In this document: positions 1-4,796 of the stretch, piece by piece
Layout of the letters: every line of letters begins with the position of its first letter
How positions within the stretch are numbered: position 1 is the first letter of the stretch
From: DASYML01 sp034665545
GTDB taxonomy: Bacteria; Acidobacteriota; Blastocatellia; Pyrinomonadales; Pyrinomonadaceae
Assembly: GCA_034665545.1 (NCBI GenBank)
Contig: JAXDFO010000399.1
Coordinates: forward strand, 1-7,731
Direction of reading: 5' to 3'
Length of the DNA stretch: 7,731 bases
Translations under genes and position numbers: made by a program
Notes under the pieces: model-generated
Databases searched by the model: none
Seen by the model: only the letters and a program-made list of their open reading frames with translations
Told to the model about the DNA's origin: nothing

Positions 1-72
1 GCCTTCAGTGTTGATGAGGCAGAGGTTGAACTTCAGTTTGGCGATGTCCATGCCCAGAACAGGTAATGTCAT
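1..72 (-). CDS. IS110-family transposase, N-terminal fragment (cut by window edge)
   Basis: Only the first 24 codons are inside the window, read leftwards from ATG at 72-70. They translate as MTLPVLGMDIAKLKFNLCLI followed by NTEG. The G-M/I-D-I-A-K-x-K-F pattern is the opening beta strand of the DEDD (RuvC-like) nuclease domain of IS110-family transposases, and the Asp of GMDIAK would be the first catalytic acidic residue. The start is supported by a strong Shine-Dalgarno sequence, AAGGAGGAG at 90-82, nine bases upstream. Family knowledge: these enzymes recombine DNA guided by a structured bridge RNA made from the element's non-coding end, without terminal inverted repeats. Whether the full gene is intact cannot be seen here. 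The family call is fairly sure despite the short fragment; the IS110 versus IS1111 subgroup is undecided. Confidence 0.75.
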   Translation of the reverse strand, partial: MTLPVLGMDIAKLKFNLCLINTEG

Positions 73-107
73 GATGATGAACTCCTCCTTGATAATCAAA
101 TGCGGCG

Positions 108-216
108 CGGGTCAAACTTGCAGATGCAAGCTCATCGGGTGAGCGGCTTAGGATACTGTCTGACCTCTGTGCGCTGCAAGGTAGAGTGGGCACCGGGAGC
201 TTGTCTAACCCACTGA
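108..216 (-). ncRNA. candidate IS110 bridge RNA region
   Basis: Read on the minus strand, upstream of the transposase, there is a 6-bp stem (AGTGGG/CCCACT: plus-strand 185-190 with 209-214) closing an 18-base loop. After it comes a 5-bp stem (110-114 with 161-165) that encloses two small hairpins, CTTGCA/TGCAAG (117-122 with 125-130) and GCTCA/TGAGC (130-134 with 140-144). One loop on a short stem followed by a second structured domain, just upstream of the transposase, is the general layout of target-binding and donor-binding loops in bridge RNAs. This is inference from position and hand folding; transcript ends are unknown and the stems are short. Confidence 0.3.
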
Positions 217-230
217 CTCATGGTGGTCAT

Positions 231-313
231 AATTCGGGCACAGCTTCACCGGCATCCTGTGTCTGCTCAAGCTTGCGGCTTGAGCAGACATCAGTCAACA
301 TACAAATTCGGGC
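231..313. repeat. 9-bp direct repeat flanking a hairpin
   Basis: AATTCGGGC occurs at 231-239 and again at 305-313, on either side of the 13-bp hairpin at 260-290. The two copies are 74 bases apart start to start. They could mark an insertion or recombination event at the edge of the IS110 element, or be chance. Confidence 0.4.
260..290. repeat. perfect 13-bp inverted repeat, 5-base loop
   Basis: TGTCTGCTCAAGC at 260-272 is exactly complementary to GCTTGAGCAGACA at 278-290, with loop TTGCG. No T-run follows on either strand, so it is not a typical intrinsic terminator. It lies between the IS110 5' region and the AT-rich gene at 354. IS110-type elements often insert beside hairpins such as REP or attC sequences, so it may be a target structure or an island end; its role is unknown. 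Confidence 0.7.
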
Positions 314-324
314 GTTAGGTGCTA
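308..324 (+). other. attC-like 3' core (GTTRRRY), weak
   Basis: The bases TTCGGGCGTTAGGTGC (308-323) resemble the 3' end of integron attC sites: GTTAGGT at 314-320 fits the GTTRRRY core and is preceded by GGC. An RYYYAAC match, GTCTAAC, lies at 203-209, which would make a 118-bp site. The following gene starts only 33 bases after the core, as in gene cassettes. Against this, the internal L boxes are not clear, and no GTTRRRY core follows the gene. Treat as a lead only. Confidence 0.25.
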
Positions 325-353
325 GCTTGCTCAACCTAGTAAGGAGAGATTGA

Positions 354-1382
354 ATGAGAATCTATGTTAGTTCAACACTTACTGATTTATATGAGCACCG
401 AGAGGCGGTTAAGAGAGTTATTGAATCACTTAAGGACATGAACTTTGAATACGTTGGTATTGAGTACCTAGATACATCTATTCAACCGCCCCTGGATGTT
501 TGTCTTCGAGCAGTTGGGGATTCACAGTTGCTCATACTGCTTATTGGGTGGAGATACGGATATGTACCAGAAGGTTACGAAAAGTCCCTTATGGAGCTAG
601 AGTATGATATAGCTGTCAAGAACAAAATCTCTGTATTAACTTACATGATGGACGATAGGCATCCTGTTTCTCCAAAGTTTATTGATACAGGAGAGGGGGC
701 AGAACGGTTAAGACATTTTAGAGGCCGTCTCAAACGAGAAAAAGTCGTTAGAACTTTTGGCAGTCCTGAAGATTTAGCTCAGAAGGTGTCGATAGATTTA
801 AGCTACTACTATACTAAATTGGTGTCTGAGATAGCTGAAGATATAATAGACAAGCCTCAGTTAAAGCGAGAACTTGAAAGTTATAAAGAAGAGAGTGCTA
901 TCTATGTTTCTACTATAGATGCTCTCCGACAACGGTTAGAAAACATTGTTCCTGCTGAACCTATATGGAATACTAGAAATTTCAAGATTGATACGACATT
1001 TTGTTTTGTGTTAATGCCTTTTCAGGAAAGATTCTTCTGCGTTTATGAGGAAGCCATTTTGCCAGCTTTGAATAGTGCCGGACTACGCGGCATACATGCA
1101 GGAGAGATCTTTGATAATAGAGAAATAATTGAAGATATTTGGGAGTCCATATGTACCGCCCGATTAATCATTGCTGATGTAACTGGGAGAAATCCTAACG
1201 TATTTTATGAGCTTGGAGTTTGTCATACCTTAGGAAAGGAAGTAATTGTATTGACCCAAAATTGCAATGATGTTCCTTTTGACATTCGCCATAGAAGATT
1301 TCTTGAATATGATGAGACAAAACTTCATACGCTAAAAACGAAGCTAGAAAAAACAGTTAAAAATGTAATTCTGCGAAGCTAA
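354..1382 (+). CDS. DUF4062 plus nucleoside-deoxyribosyltransferase/TIR-like two-domain protein, probable defence protein
   Basis: This 342-residue soluble protein has two domains. Residues 1-110 fit DUF4062: IYVSST at 3-8, a hydrophobic strand then GWRYG at 65-69, and S78-x-x-E81-x-E83-Y84. Residues 160-200 are helical and charged. Residues 213-320 fit the nucleoside 2-deoxyribosyltransferase/TIR-like fold: FVLMPF at 218-223, IIADVTGRNPNVFYELG at 272-288 and VPFDI at 307-311. E286 lies where deoxyribosyltransferases carry their nucleophile. DUF4062 is often fused to STAND NTPases or other effector modules in conflict systems, so a role in sensing or cleaving a nucleotide such as NAD is plausible, but substrate and trigger are unknown. 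The start has a strong AAGGAGAG (341-348), five bases upstream. The gene is much AT-richer than the chromosomal genes and stands alone, which suggests horizontal transfer. Confidence 0.85.
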   Translation: MRIYVSSTLTDLYEHREAVKRVIESLKDMNFEYVGIEYLDTSIQPPLDVCLRAVGDSQLLILLIGWRYGYVPEGYEKSLMELEYDIAVKNKISVLTYMMDDRHPVSPKFIDTGEGAERLRHFRGRLKREKVVRTFGSPEDLAQKVSIDLSYYYTKLVSEIAEDIIDKPQLKRELESYKEESAIYVSTIDALRQRLENIVPAEPIWNTRNFKIDTTFCFVLMPFQERFFCVYEEAILPALNSAGLRGIHAGEIFDNREIIEDIWESICTARLIIADVTGRNPNVFYELGVCHTLGKEVIVLTQNCNDVPFDIRHRRFLEYDETKLHTLKTKLEKTVKNVILRS

Positions 1383-1470
1383 CCTATTAAATTCGATTTC
1401 GTTTTGAAGTGTGATAATGTGGGCTTAGTTACGTTTTATTTAGTGCGGCCAAACGGGGTCGTTCACGAGG

Positions 1471-1501
1471 TTCTTAGGGTTAATGACCTTAGCCCTAAGA
1501 A
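1471..1501. repeat. 13-bp inverted repeat, 5-base loop
   Basis: TTCTTAGGGTTAA (1471-1483) pairs with TTAGCCCTAAGAA (1489-1501) with a single T-G mismatch, which would be a U-G wobble in RNA; the loop is TGACC. No T-run follows, so it is a poor intrinsic terminator, although it could still end or protect the transcript of the gene at 354. Stem and loop lengths match the hairpin at 260-290, but the sequences are unrelated. Confidence 0.6.
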
Positions 1502-1541
1502 GATGGCGGGTGTTCTACGGCGATAGGTCATCCCTTTGTAT

Positions 1542-1600
1542 GTAAGAACTTTATTGTGTAGGTACGACTTTATTTGTTTGGTAACGACTTTATTGTTGGC
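1542..1600. repeat. three imperfect tandem repeats of about 20 bp centred on ACTTTATT
   Basis: ACTTTATT occurs at 1548-1555, 1567-1574 and 1587-1594, spaced 19 and 20 bases. The surrounding bases are also similar (GTAAGAACTTTATTGTG, GTACGACTTTATTTGTT, GTAACGACTTTATTGTTGG). About two helical turns per unit puts all copies on one DNA face, as in arrays of protein-binding sites at recombinase or transposase ends. It is too short and too regular in spacing for a CRISPR array. Function unknown; position at the AT-rich/GC-rich junction favours an element end. Confidence 0.55.
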
Positions 1601-1631
1601 GAACACCAACTGACCGCCGACAACTGTTCTT

Positions 1632-2183
1632 ATGCGCGTTTTAGGAATTGACCCTGGGAGCGAGACGACCGGCTGGGGCGTGGTCGAGGGCGACGGTCAT
1701 CGTTATCGTCTGGTCGAGTACGGGACGGTGAAGGCCAGCCCGCGCGAGAGATTTGCCGCGCGCCTCTTGAAAATCTACACGGGCCTGGAGGCCGTCATAG
1801 AGCGTTTGCAGCCCCAAGCCTGCGCGATTGAAGAAGCCTTCTATGCCAATAACGTGAAGGTCGCGCTCAAGCTCGGACAGGTGCGCGGCGTGGCGTTGCT
1901 CGCCGCCGAGCGCGCTTCGCTTGAGATTCAGGAATACAGCCCGCGACTGGTCAAGCAGACGGTCGTCGGTTATGGCAACGCCGAAAAGCATCAAGTGCAG
2001 GAGATGGTCCGCGTGCTGCTCTCTTTACAGAGCGTGCCTGAGCCGCATGACGCGGCGGACGCGCTCGCGCTCGCCATCTCTCATTTTCATCACGCGGGCA
2101 CACAGGGGCGCATTCTCGCCGCAGAGGCCCGCATCAAATTAGCAACCTCTTCGCCTGCGACTCGCCGCCGCGCTTCAAGCTGA
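1632..2183 (+). CDS. ruvC: crossover junction endodeoxyribonuclease RuvC
   Basis: RuvC is the Holliday junction resolvase that cuts four-way junctions as a dimer during recombinational repair, working with the RuvAB branch migration motor. The 183-residue length is slightly above the usual 160-180. The fold is clear: MRVLGIDPG at the N-terminus with D7, AIEEAF at 65-70 with E67, and PHDAADALALAISH near 138-151 with D140 and D143. These are the four acidic metal-binding residues of the family. GYGNAEKHQVQEM at 113-125 is the conserved DNA-contact region. The ATG is the canonical start, but no Shine-Dalgarno sequence is visible in the bases before it. The upstream DNA looks foreign, and no yebC, a frequent neighbour, is present in the window. 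The C-terminal 25 residues are a variable basic tail. ruvA and ruvB are not in the window. Confidence 0.96.
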   Translation: MRVLGIDPGSETTGWGVVEGDGHRYRLVEYGTVKASPRERFAARLLKIYTGLEAVIERLQPQACAIEEAFYANNVKVALKLGQVRGVALLAAERASLEIQEYSPRLVKQTVVGYGNAEKHQVQEMVRVLLSLQSVPEPHDAADALALAISHFHHAGTQGRILAAEARIKLATSSPATRRRASS

Positions 2184-2279
2184 ACTCTCTCGCTTACGAA
2201 GCGCGCGCAAAAAGAAAGCCCCGGCGAGCATGTCGCCAAGAGTCAACCTCCACCCTTACTCTTCACAGGAGGTCGGACT

Positions 2280-3074
2280 ATGCGTAACGGACCCGCCGCG
2301 TCTCATTCAGCTTTTCTCGCAAGATTCATTTTTCTCATTCTGTTCATCACGACCTGTCTCTTGATTCTGGTCCAGAATAGTGATGCGCAAACGCGTCGCG
2401 CGGGGCGTTCGAGCGAGCGCGGCGCGACGACGGCGACGGCGGTCGTCGTGGTTGATGAGAGAATAGCTGTCCTGCTTGATGCGCCGGACCTACACGCGAA
2501 CCTGCTTCAACGTTTGAGCCGTGGACGCGCCGTCATCTTCACGGGCTGGAAGCGAGCGGCTGACGGGCTGCTCTTTTATAGAGTGATGGTCACGAGAAGC
2601 AAGGGCGGGTGGTTGCAGAGCGAGGCCGTTTCCTCGAACACGCGCGCGGGTGACGATGAGAGATTGTTGCGACTGATACGCGGCTCCGACGACTTCGACC
2701 GCATCGCGCGGGCGCGCATATTTCTGGACCTTTTTAACAGGTCGCCTTTGCGCCCGTCGGTCCTCATGCTTTACGGCGCGGCGGCGGAAGAGGCCGCGCA
2801 GAATCTTTCGCGCGAGGCCGCGAGGCGGTTGGACGAGCGTGAGATGGCGGCAGGCGGCGCGCCGCTTTACAGTTATTTCCTGAATTACAACGGGCTGGAC
2901 CGTTATCGTCGCCAGAGCCTGGCTTTCATCTTTGATGAGCGCGCGAAAAAATTTCATTACGACGGCGCAAGCTGGCGCGAAATTCTGCGTCGTTACCCGC
3001 GCAGCCCGGAAGCCTCCGAGGCCCGTCGCAGACTCAATGATTTGGCGGCCTTCGAGGCGCGACAGGACCAGTAA
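2280..3074 (+). CDS. exported SH3-like domain protein of unknown function
   Basis: This 264-residue protein has an N-terminal hydrophobic segment at about 12-33 ending near SDAQ, a probable signal peptide, so it should be exported. Residues 55-118 look like a bacterial SH3-like domain (VVVVDERIAVLLDAPDLHANLL, then GRAVIFTGW and GGWLQSEAV), a module often found in cell-wall or periplasmic proteins. The remainder is helical and Arg/Ala-rich, and ends with YPRSPEASEARRRLNDL at 239-255, reminiscent of TPR-type repeats in envelope proteins. The start is firm: AGGAGGT at 2267-2273 lies six bases before the ATG. It follows ruvC by 96 bases on the same strand and may share its transcript, but a functional link is not implied. 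No catalytic motif is visible and the specific function is unknown. Confidence 0.85.
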   Translation: MRNGPAASHSAFLARFIFLILFITTCLLILVQNSDAQTRRAGRSSERGATTATAVVVVDERIAVLLDAPDLHANLLQRLSRGRAVIFTGWKRAADGLLFYRVMVTRSKGGWLQSEAVSSNTRAGDDERLLRLIRGSDDFDRIARARIFLDLFNRSPLRPSVLMLYGAAAEEAAQNLSREAARRLDEREMAAGGAPLYSYFLNYNGLDRYRRQSLAFIFDERAKKFHYDGASWREILRRYPRSPEASEARRRLNDLAAFEARQDQ

Positions 3075-3095
3075 TCTGCGATTGCAAAAAGGATG

Positions 3096-3124
3096 TTGCA
3101 AAATCCGGCGCACGCGGTTAGATT
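3096..3124 (+). promoter_or_regulatory. candidate sigma-70-type promoter for the LysW-like gene
   Basis: TTGCAA at 3096-3101 and TAGATT at 3119-3124 are separated by exactly 17 bases, each matching four of six consensus positions. Transcription would begin near 3131 and give a leader of about 90 bases. It lies in the 147-bp gap after the SH3-like gene, so the small gene probably has its own promoter. Confidence 0.4.
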
Positions 3125-3207
3125 GTCGCCTGTTCAAGTAGAAATTCAGGTAGAGGTCTCTCCCCAAGAACAAGCGGGTTTGTGCCACTGCCGCCCAAAA
3201 GGAACAT

Positions 3208-3213
3208 GGAGGT
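3208..3213 (+). promoter_or_regulatory. Shine-Dalgarno deciding the GTG start at 3222
   Basis: GGAGGT lies eight bases before GTG at 3222. The ATG at 3205 overlaps the region but is in another frame. This makes the GTG the real start of the 62-residue protein, whose zinc ribbon begins five codons later. Confidence 0.75.
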
Positions 3214-3221
3214 AAAAGGAA

Positions 3222-3410
3222 GTGCCGACCGGAACATGCCCCGAATGCGATGCAGATGTCCACGTTGATACTGACGCGGACAAAGGCGACACCGTCTCGT
3301 GCGAAGAGTGCGGGACGGAACTGGAATTAGTTGGTCTGGACCCCGTCGAACTGGACATCGTCGAAGATGATGCCCTGGATGACGATGATGATGAAGAAGA
3401 GGACTTTTGA
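3222..3410 (+). CDS. LysW-like small zinc-ribbon protein with acidic tail
   Basis: The protein has 62 residues. A four-cysteine zinc ribbon is clear (C6-P-E-C9 and C27-E-E-C30), followed by GTELELVGLDPVEL at 31-44, which closely follows the LysW/ArgW carrier family. In that family the protein holds the amino group of aminoadipate or glutamate through the C-terminal Glu of an EDWGE tail during lysine or arginine synthesis. Here the tail is nearly all Asp/Glu and ends DF, so the attachment Glu and the EDWGE motif are absent. It may therefore be a LysW-derived acidic protein rather than a working carrier. No LysX, LysZ or other lysine/arginine enzyme is nearby. The start is GTG with GGAGGT eight bases upstream. 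Naming it lysW would overstate the case. Confidence 0.85.
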   Translation: MPTGTCPECDADVHVDTDADKGDTVSCEECGTELELVGLDPVELDIVEDDALDDDDDEEEDF

Positions 3411-3420
3411 AACAGTGCTT

Positions 3421-3491
3421 AGTGACTAGTAGCCAGTTAAAGAGAAGTGATGAATGATGAGTGACGAGTTAATAGCTCTGCTCTTATTAAC
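3421..3491. repeat. degenerate heptamer repeats and small hairpin in a convergent spacer
   Basis: From 3421 the sequence can be read in steps of seven: AGTGACT, AGTAGCC, AGTTAAA, GAGAAGT, GATGAAT, GATGAGT, GACGAGT, TAATAGC. The last full units, GATGAGT GACGAGT (3456-3469), closely match GATGAGA GACGAGC in the hairpin at 5781-5832. GTTAATA at 3468-3474 pairs with TATTAAC at 3485-3491 as a 7-bp stem. The block lies between two genes that end toward each other, so it may help end transcription, although no T-run is present. Confidence 0.5.
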
Positions 3492-3518
3492 CACAGACCA
3501 CCATCCGCTGCTTACTGT

Positions 3519-4589
3519 TCACTGACTATTGCTCTTGTATCCCGGGCGGCTCTGGCGGACGGCCAGGCCGCGTGGGGCTTCGATACGGATGGTGTGAAAT
3601 TGACCGTCCCGCCGTTTCTCTTCAGTCGGATAAAAGGCTATCACGTAGGCGTTCGTGACCTCCTCGGCGAGGGCGCGAAAGAGCGGTTCGTAATCCCTGT
3701 CGTTGGCGTAGACGCTGGTCCCCCCGGTCTTTTCCGTGAGGCCGCTGACATCGAGCGGCGTCGGCAAAGGCGTGCGTTCGGTTGAAGCCAGGAGGCGCGA
3801 ATAAGAGGGCAGCGTGACGGTGTAAATGCTCACGTCCGCCGCGTTGGCCCGTTCGATGACCGTTTGCGCGGAGACCGTATCGCCGACGGGAAAGCCGTCC
3901 GTCACGACCACCACCGCGCGCTTCATCAATCGTCTCTCGCGCGTGCGCGGCGCATGTCGGACGAGCAGCCTGACCGCATCATCAACCGCATCGAAGGTAT
4001 GTGTTGAAAGGCCGTTCGGCTCGCGGGCCAATCGCTCGAAAGCCTTGTCGAGTTTCTGCGTGTCGCTGGTGAAATTCTGGAGCGTCTTGACGTTCATCCC
4101 GAACGTCATCACAGCGTAGAGCGCGGGGTGCGCCGAGAGTTGCCGGGAAAAGGCTTGCAGCGCGCCGCGCAGGCGCAGCATCTCTTCAACAGTCATGCTG
4201 CCCGAAACATCCAGCGTGAAGACGATGGCGACCGGGCGTTCCATCCCGCTCCTTTTCTCCACGTTGAAGAATGAGATGGGGCGTTCCTTTCCGTCCTCGT
4301 ACAGCTTAAAATCTTCGCGGCTCAGGTGACGCACGGGTTCACCTTCGGCGTCCGTCACCGTGACATCAACGGGGACCAGGTCCGTGTCAACGCGCAAGAC
4401 TTCGTCAGGCTCGCCCTGCGGGTCCGGCGGCGTGACGCGGCGCGGGCGTTGCGCGCTCGCGGGGTCTGGTTCCTGGCCCAGCGCGGTCTTGATGTTGAAT
4501 GGAAGAATGACTGCGACGAGCGCGCAGAGCAGCACGCTGTAGTTTAGAAGGCGAAACGCGCGGCGCGGATTTGAATCGGGTATTAACAT
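3519..4589 (-). CDS. exported VWFA domain protein, Acidobacterial type (TIGR03436-like)
   Basis: This 356-residue protein has a hydrophobic segment at about 15-38 (VLLCALVAVILPF), a signal peptide or N-terminal anchor. A Pro-rich linker follows. Residues 66-113 carry the block VDTDLVPVDVTVTDAEGEPV then REDFKLYEDGKERPISFF, typical of Acidobacterial VWFA-related proteins. The VWA domain spans about 120-315, with an intact metal-ion-dependent adhesion site: D127-V-S129-G-S131, T198 in the THTFDAVDDA segment, and D231 in VVVTDG. It probably binds proteins or metal at the cell surface or periplasm; the partner is unknown. It is divergent from the gene at 4797 and convergent with the LysW-like gene. 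A -10 box for it lies at 4635-4630. No Shine-Dalgarno sequence is evident at the ATG, yet no better start is available before the hydrophobic segment. Confidence 0.92.
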   Translation of the reverse strand: MLIPDSNPRRAFRLLNYSVLLCALVAVILPFNIKTALGQEPDPASAQRPRRVTPPDPQGEPDEVLRVDTDLVPVDVTVTDAEGEPVRHLSREDFKLYEDGKERPISFFNVEKRSGMERPVAIVFTLDVSGSMTVEEMLRLRGALQAFSRQLSAHPALYAVMTFGMNVKTLQNFTSDTQKLDKAFERLAREPNGLSTHTFDAVDDAVRLLVRHAPRTRERRLMKRAVVVVTDGFPVGDTVSAQTVIERANAADVSIYTVTLPSYSRLLASTERTPLPTPLDVSGLTEKTGGTSVYANDRDYEPLFRALAEEVTNAYVIAFYPTEEKRRDGQFHTIRIEAPRGLAVRQSRPGYKSNSQ

Positions 4590-4629
4590 AAAACAGGGCT
4601 TGCCGGAAGATAACTAAGATGACGAAACG

Positions 4630-4635
4630 ATTATA
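4630..4635 (-). promoter_or_regulatory. -10 box for the VWFA gene
   Basis: The minus strand reads TATAAT here, a perfect -10 hexamer, giving a start near 4622 and a leader of about 33 bases to the ATG at 4589. The matching -35 region (TGGCGA at 4658-4653, 17-base spacer) is weak. It shares the 207-bp divergent spacer with the promoter at 4750-4758. Confidence 0.5.
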
Positions 4636-4749
4636 AGAAGTTGTGCGCGCTTTCGCCAGAAATTTTACGAAAGGCAACACTCGGCTCTGAGCCAGCATCA
4701 ACCTCACGGGGGCCGCACCGGCCTCTCTGGGTTCGCGGCGCGGCCCGCG

Positions 4750-4758
4750 TGCTATAAT
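4750..4758 (+). promoter_or_regulatory. extended -10 promoter for the 4797 gene
   Basis: TGCTATAAT is a perfect TATAAT (4753-4758) with a TGn extension, which can make up for the poor -35 (GTTCGC at 4731-4736). Transcription would begin near 4765, about 32 bases before the ATG. A 5-bp hairpin, GAGCC/GGCTC (4771-4775 with 4782-4786), would sit at the start of the leader. Confidence 0.6.
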
Positions 4759-4796
4759 ATCATTACTCTTGAGCCGTCACAGGCTCTCATCTAGAG

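Larger units (their letters stand above)
1..250 (-). mobile_element. 5' end of an IS110-like insertion sequence (boundary approximate)
   Basis: The transposase start at 72 is followed outward by more than 150 bases with no plausible gene but several short stems. This is what the non-coding end upstream of an IS110 transposase looks like. IS110 elements usually have no terminal inverted repeats, so the outer end cannot be fixed by eye; 250 is a guess. The hexamer CACCGG in the large candidate loop (191-196) recurs at 247-252, which would fit a guide-target match near the element end, but a 6-base match is weak. Confidence 0.45.
1383..1631. other. AT-rich non-coding edge of the foreign segment
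   Basis: No convincing gene occupies these 249 bases. They hold a 13-bp hairpin (1471-1501) and three tandem ACTTTATT-centred repeats (1542-1600), and then run directly into ruvC. The low GC of the 354 gene continues to about 1600, then changes sharply. This looks like the right-hand edge of the inserted DNA rather than a normal ruvC leader. A GATAAT at 1413-1418 lacks a good -35 box. Confidence 0.5.

Noticed and set aside
5..193. 62-residue open frame on the minus strand over the IS110 5' region
   Set aside because: It overlaps the true transposase start in another frame, has no Shine-Dalgarno site, and its translation is low in structure; the stretch is better explained as non-coding IS110 end.
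1413..1418. GATAAT as a -10 box for ruvC
   Set aside because: No -35 match at 16-18 bases and more than 200 bases from the start codon.
1542..1600. CRISPR array
   Set aside because: Units of about 20 bp are contiguous, with no unique spacers and no cas genes.
1641..1994. 117-residue minus-strand open frame inside ruvC
   Set aside because: Antisense shadow of a certain gene with all catalytic residues intact.
2223..2237. GGCGA/TCGCC hairpin after ruvC as a terminator
   Set aside because: Only a 5-bp stem and no T-run; transcription probably continues into the next gene.
2490..3263. 257-residue minus-strand open frame
   Set aside because: It lies almost wholly opposite the SH3-like gene and crosses into the LysW-like gene; Arg-rich composition is what antisense of GC-rich codons gives.
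4683..4693. GGCTC/GAGCC inverted repeat in the divergent spacer
   Set aside because: 5-bp arms with a 1-base loop cannot form a stable hairpin; too short to call an operator by itself.
4405..4707. 100-residue minus-strand open frame upstream of and overlapping the VWFA gene
   Set aside because: It overlaps the VWFA gene in another frame, its Arg-rich end is a shadow, and it would cover the promoter at 4635.
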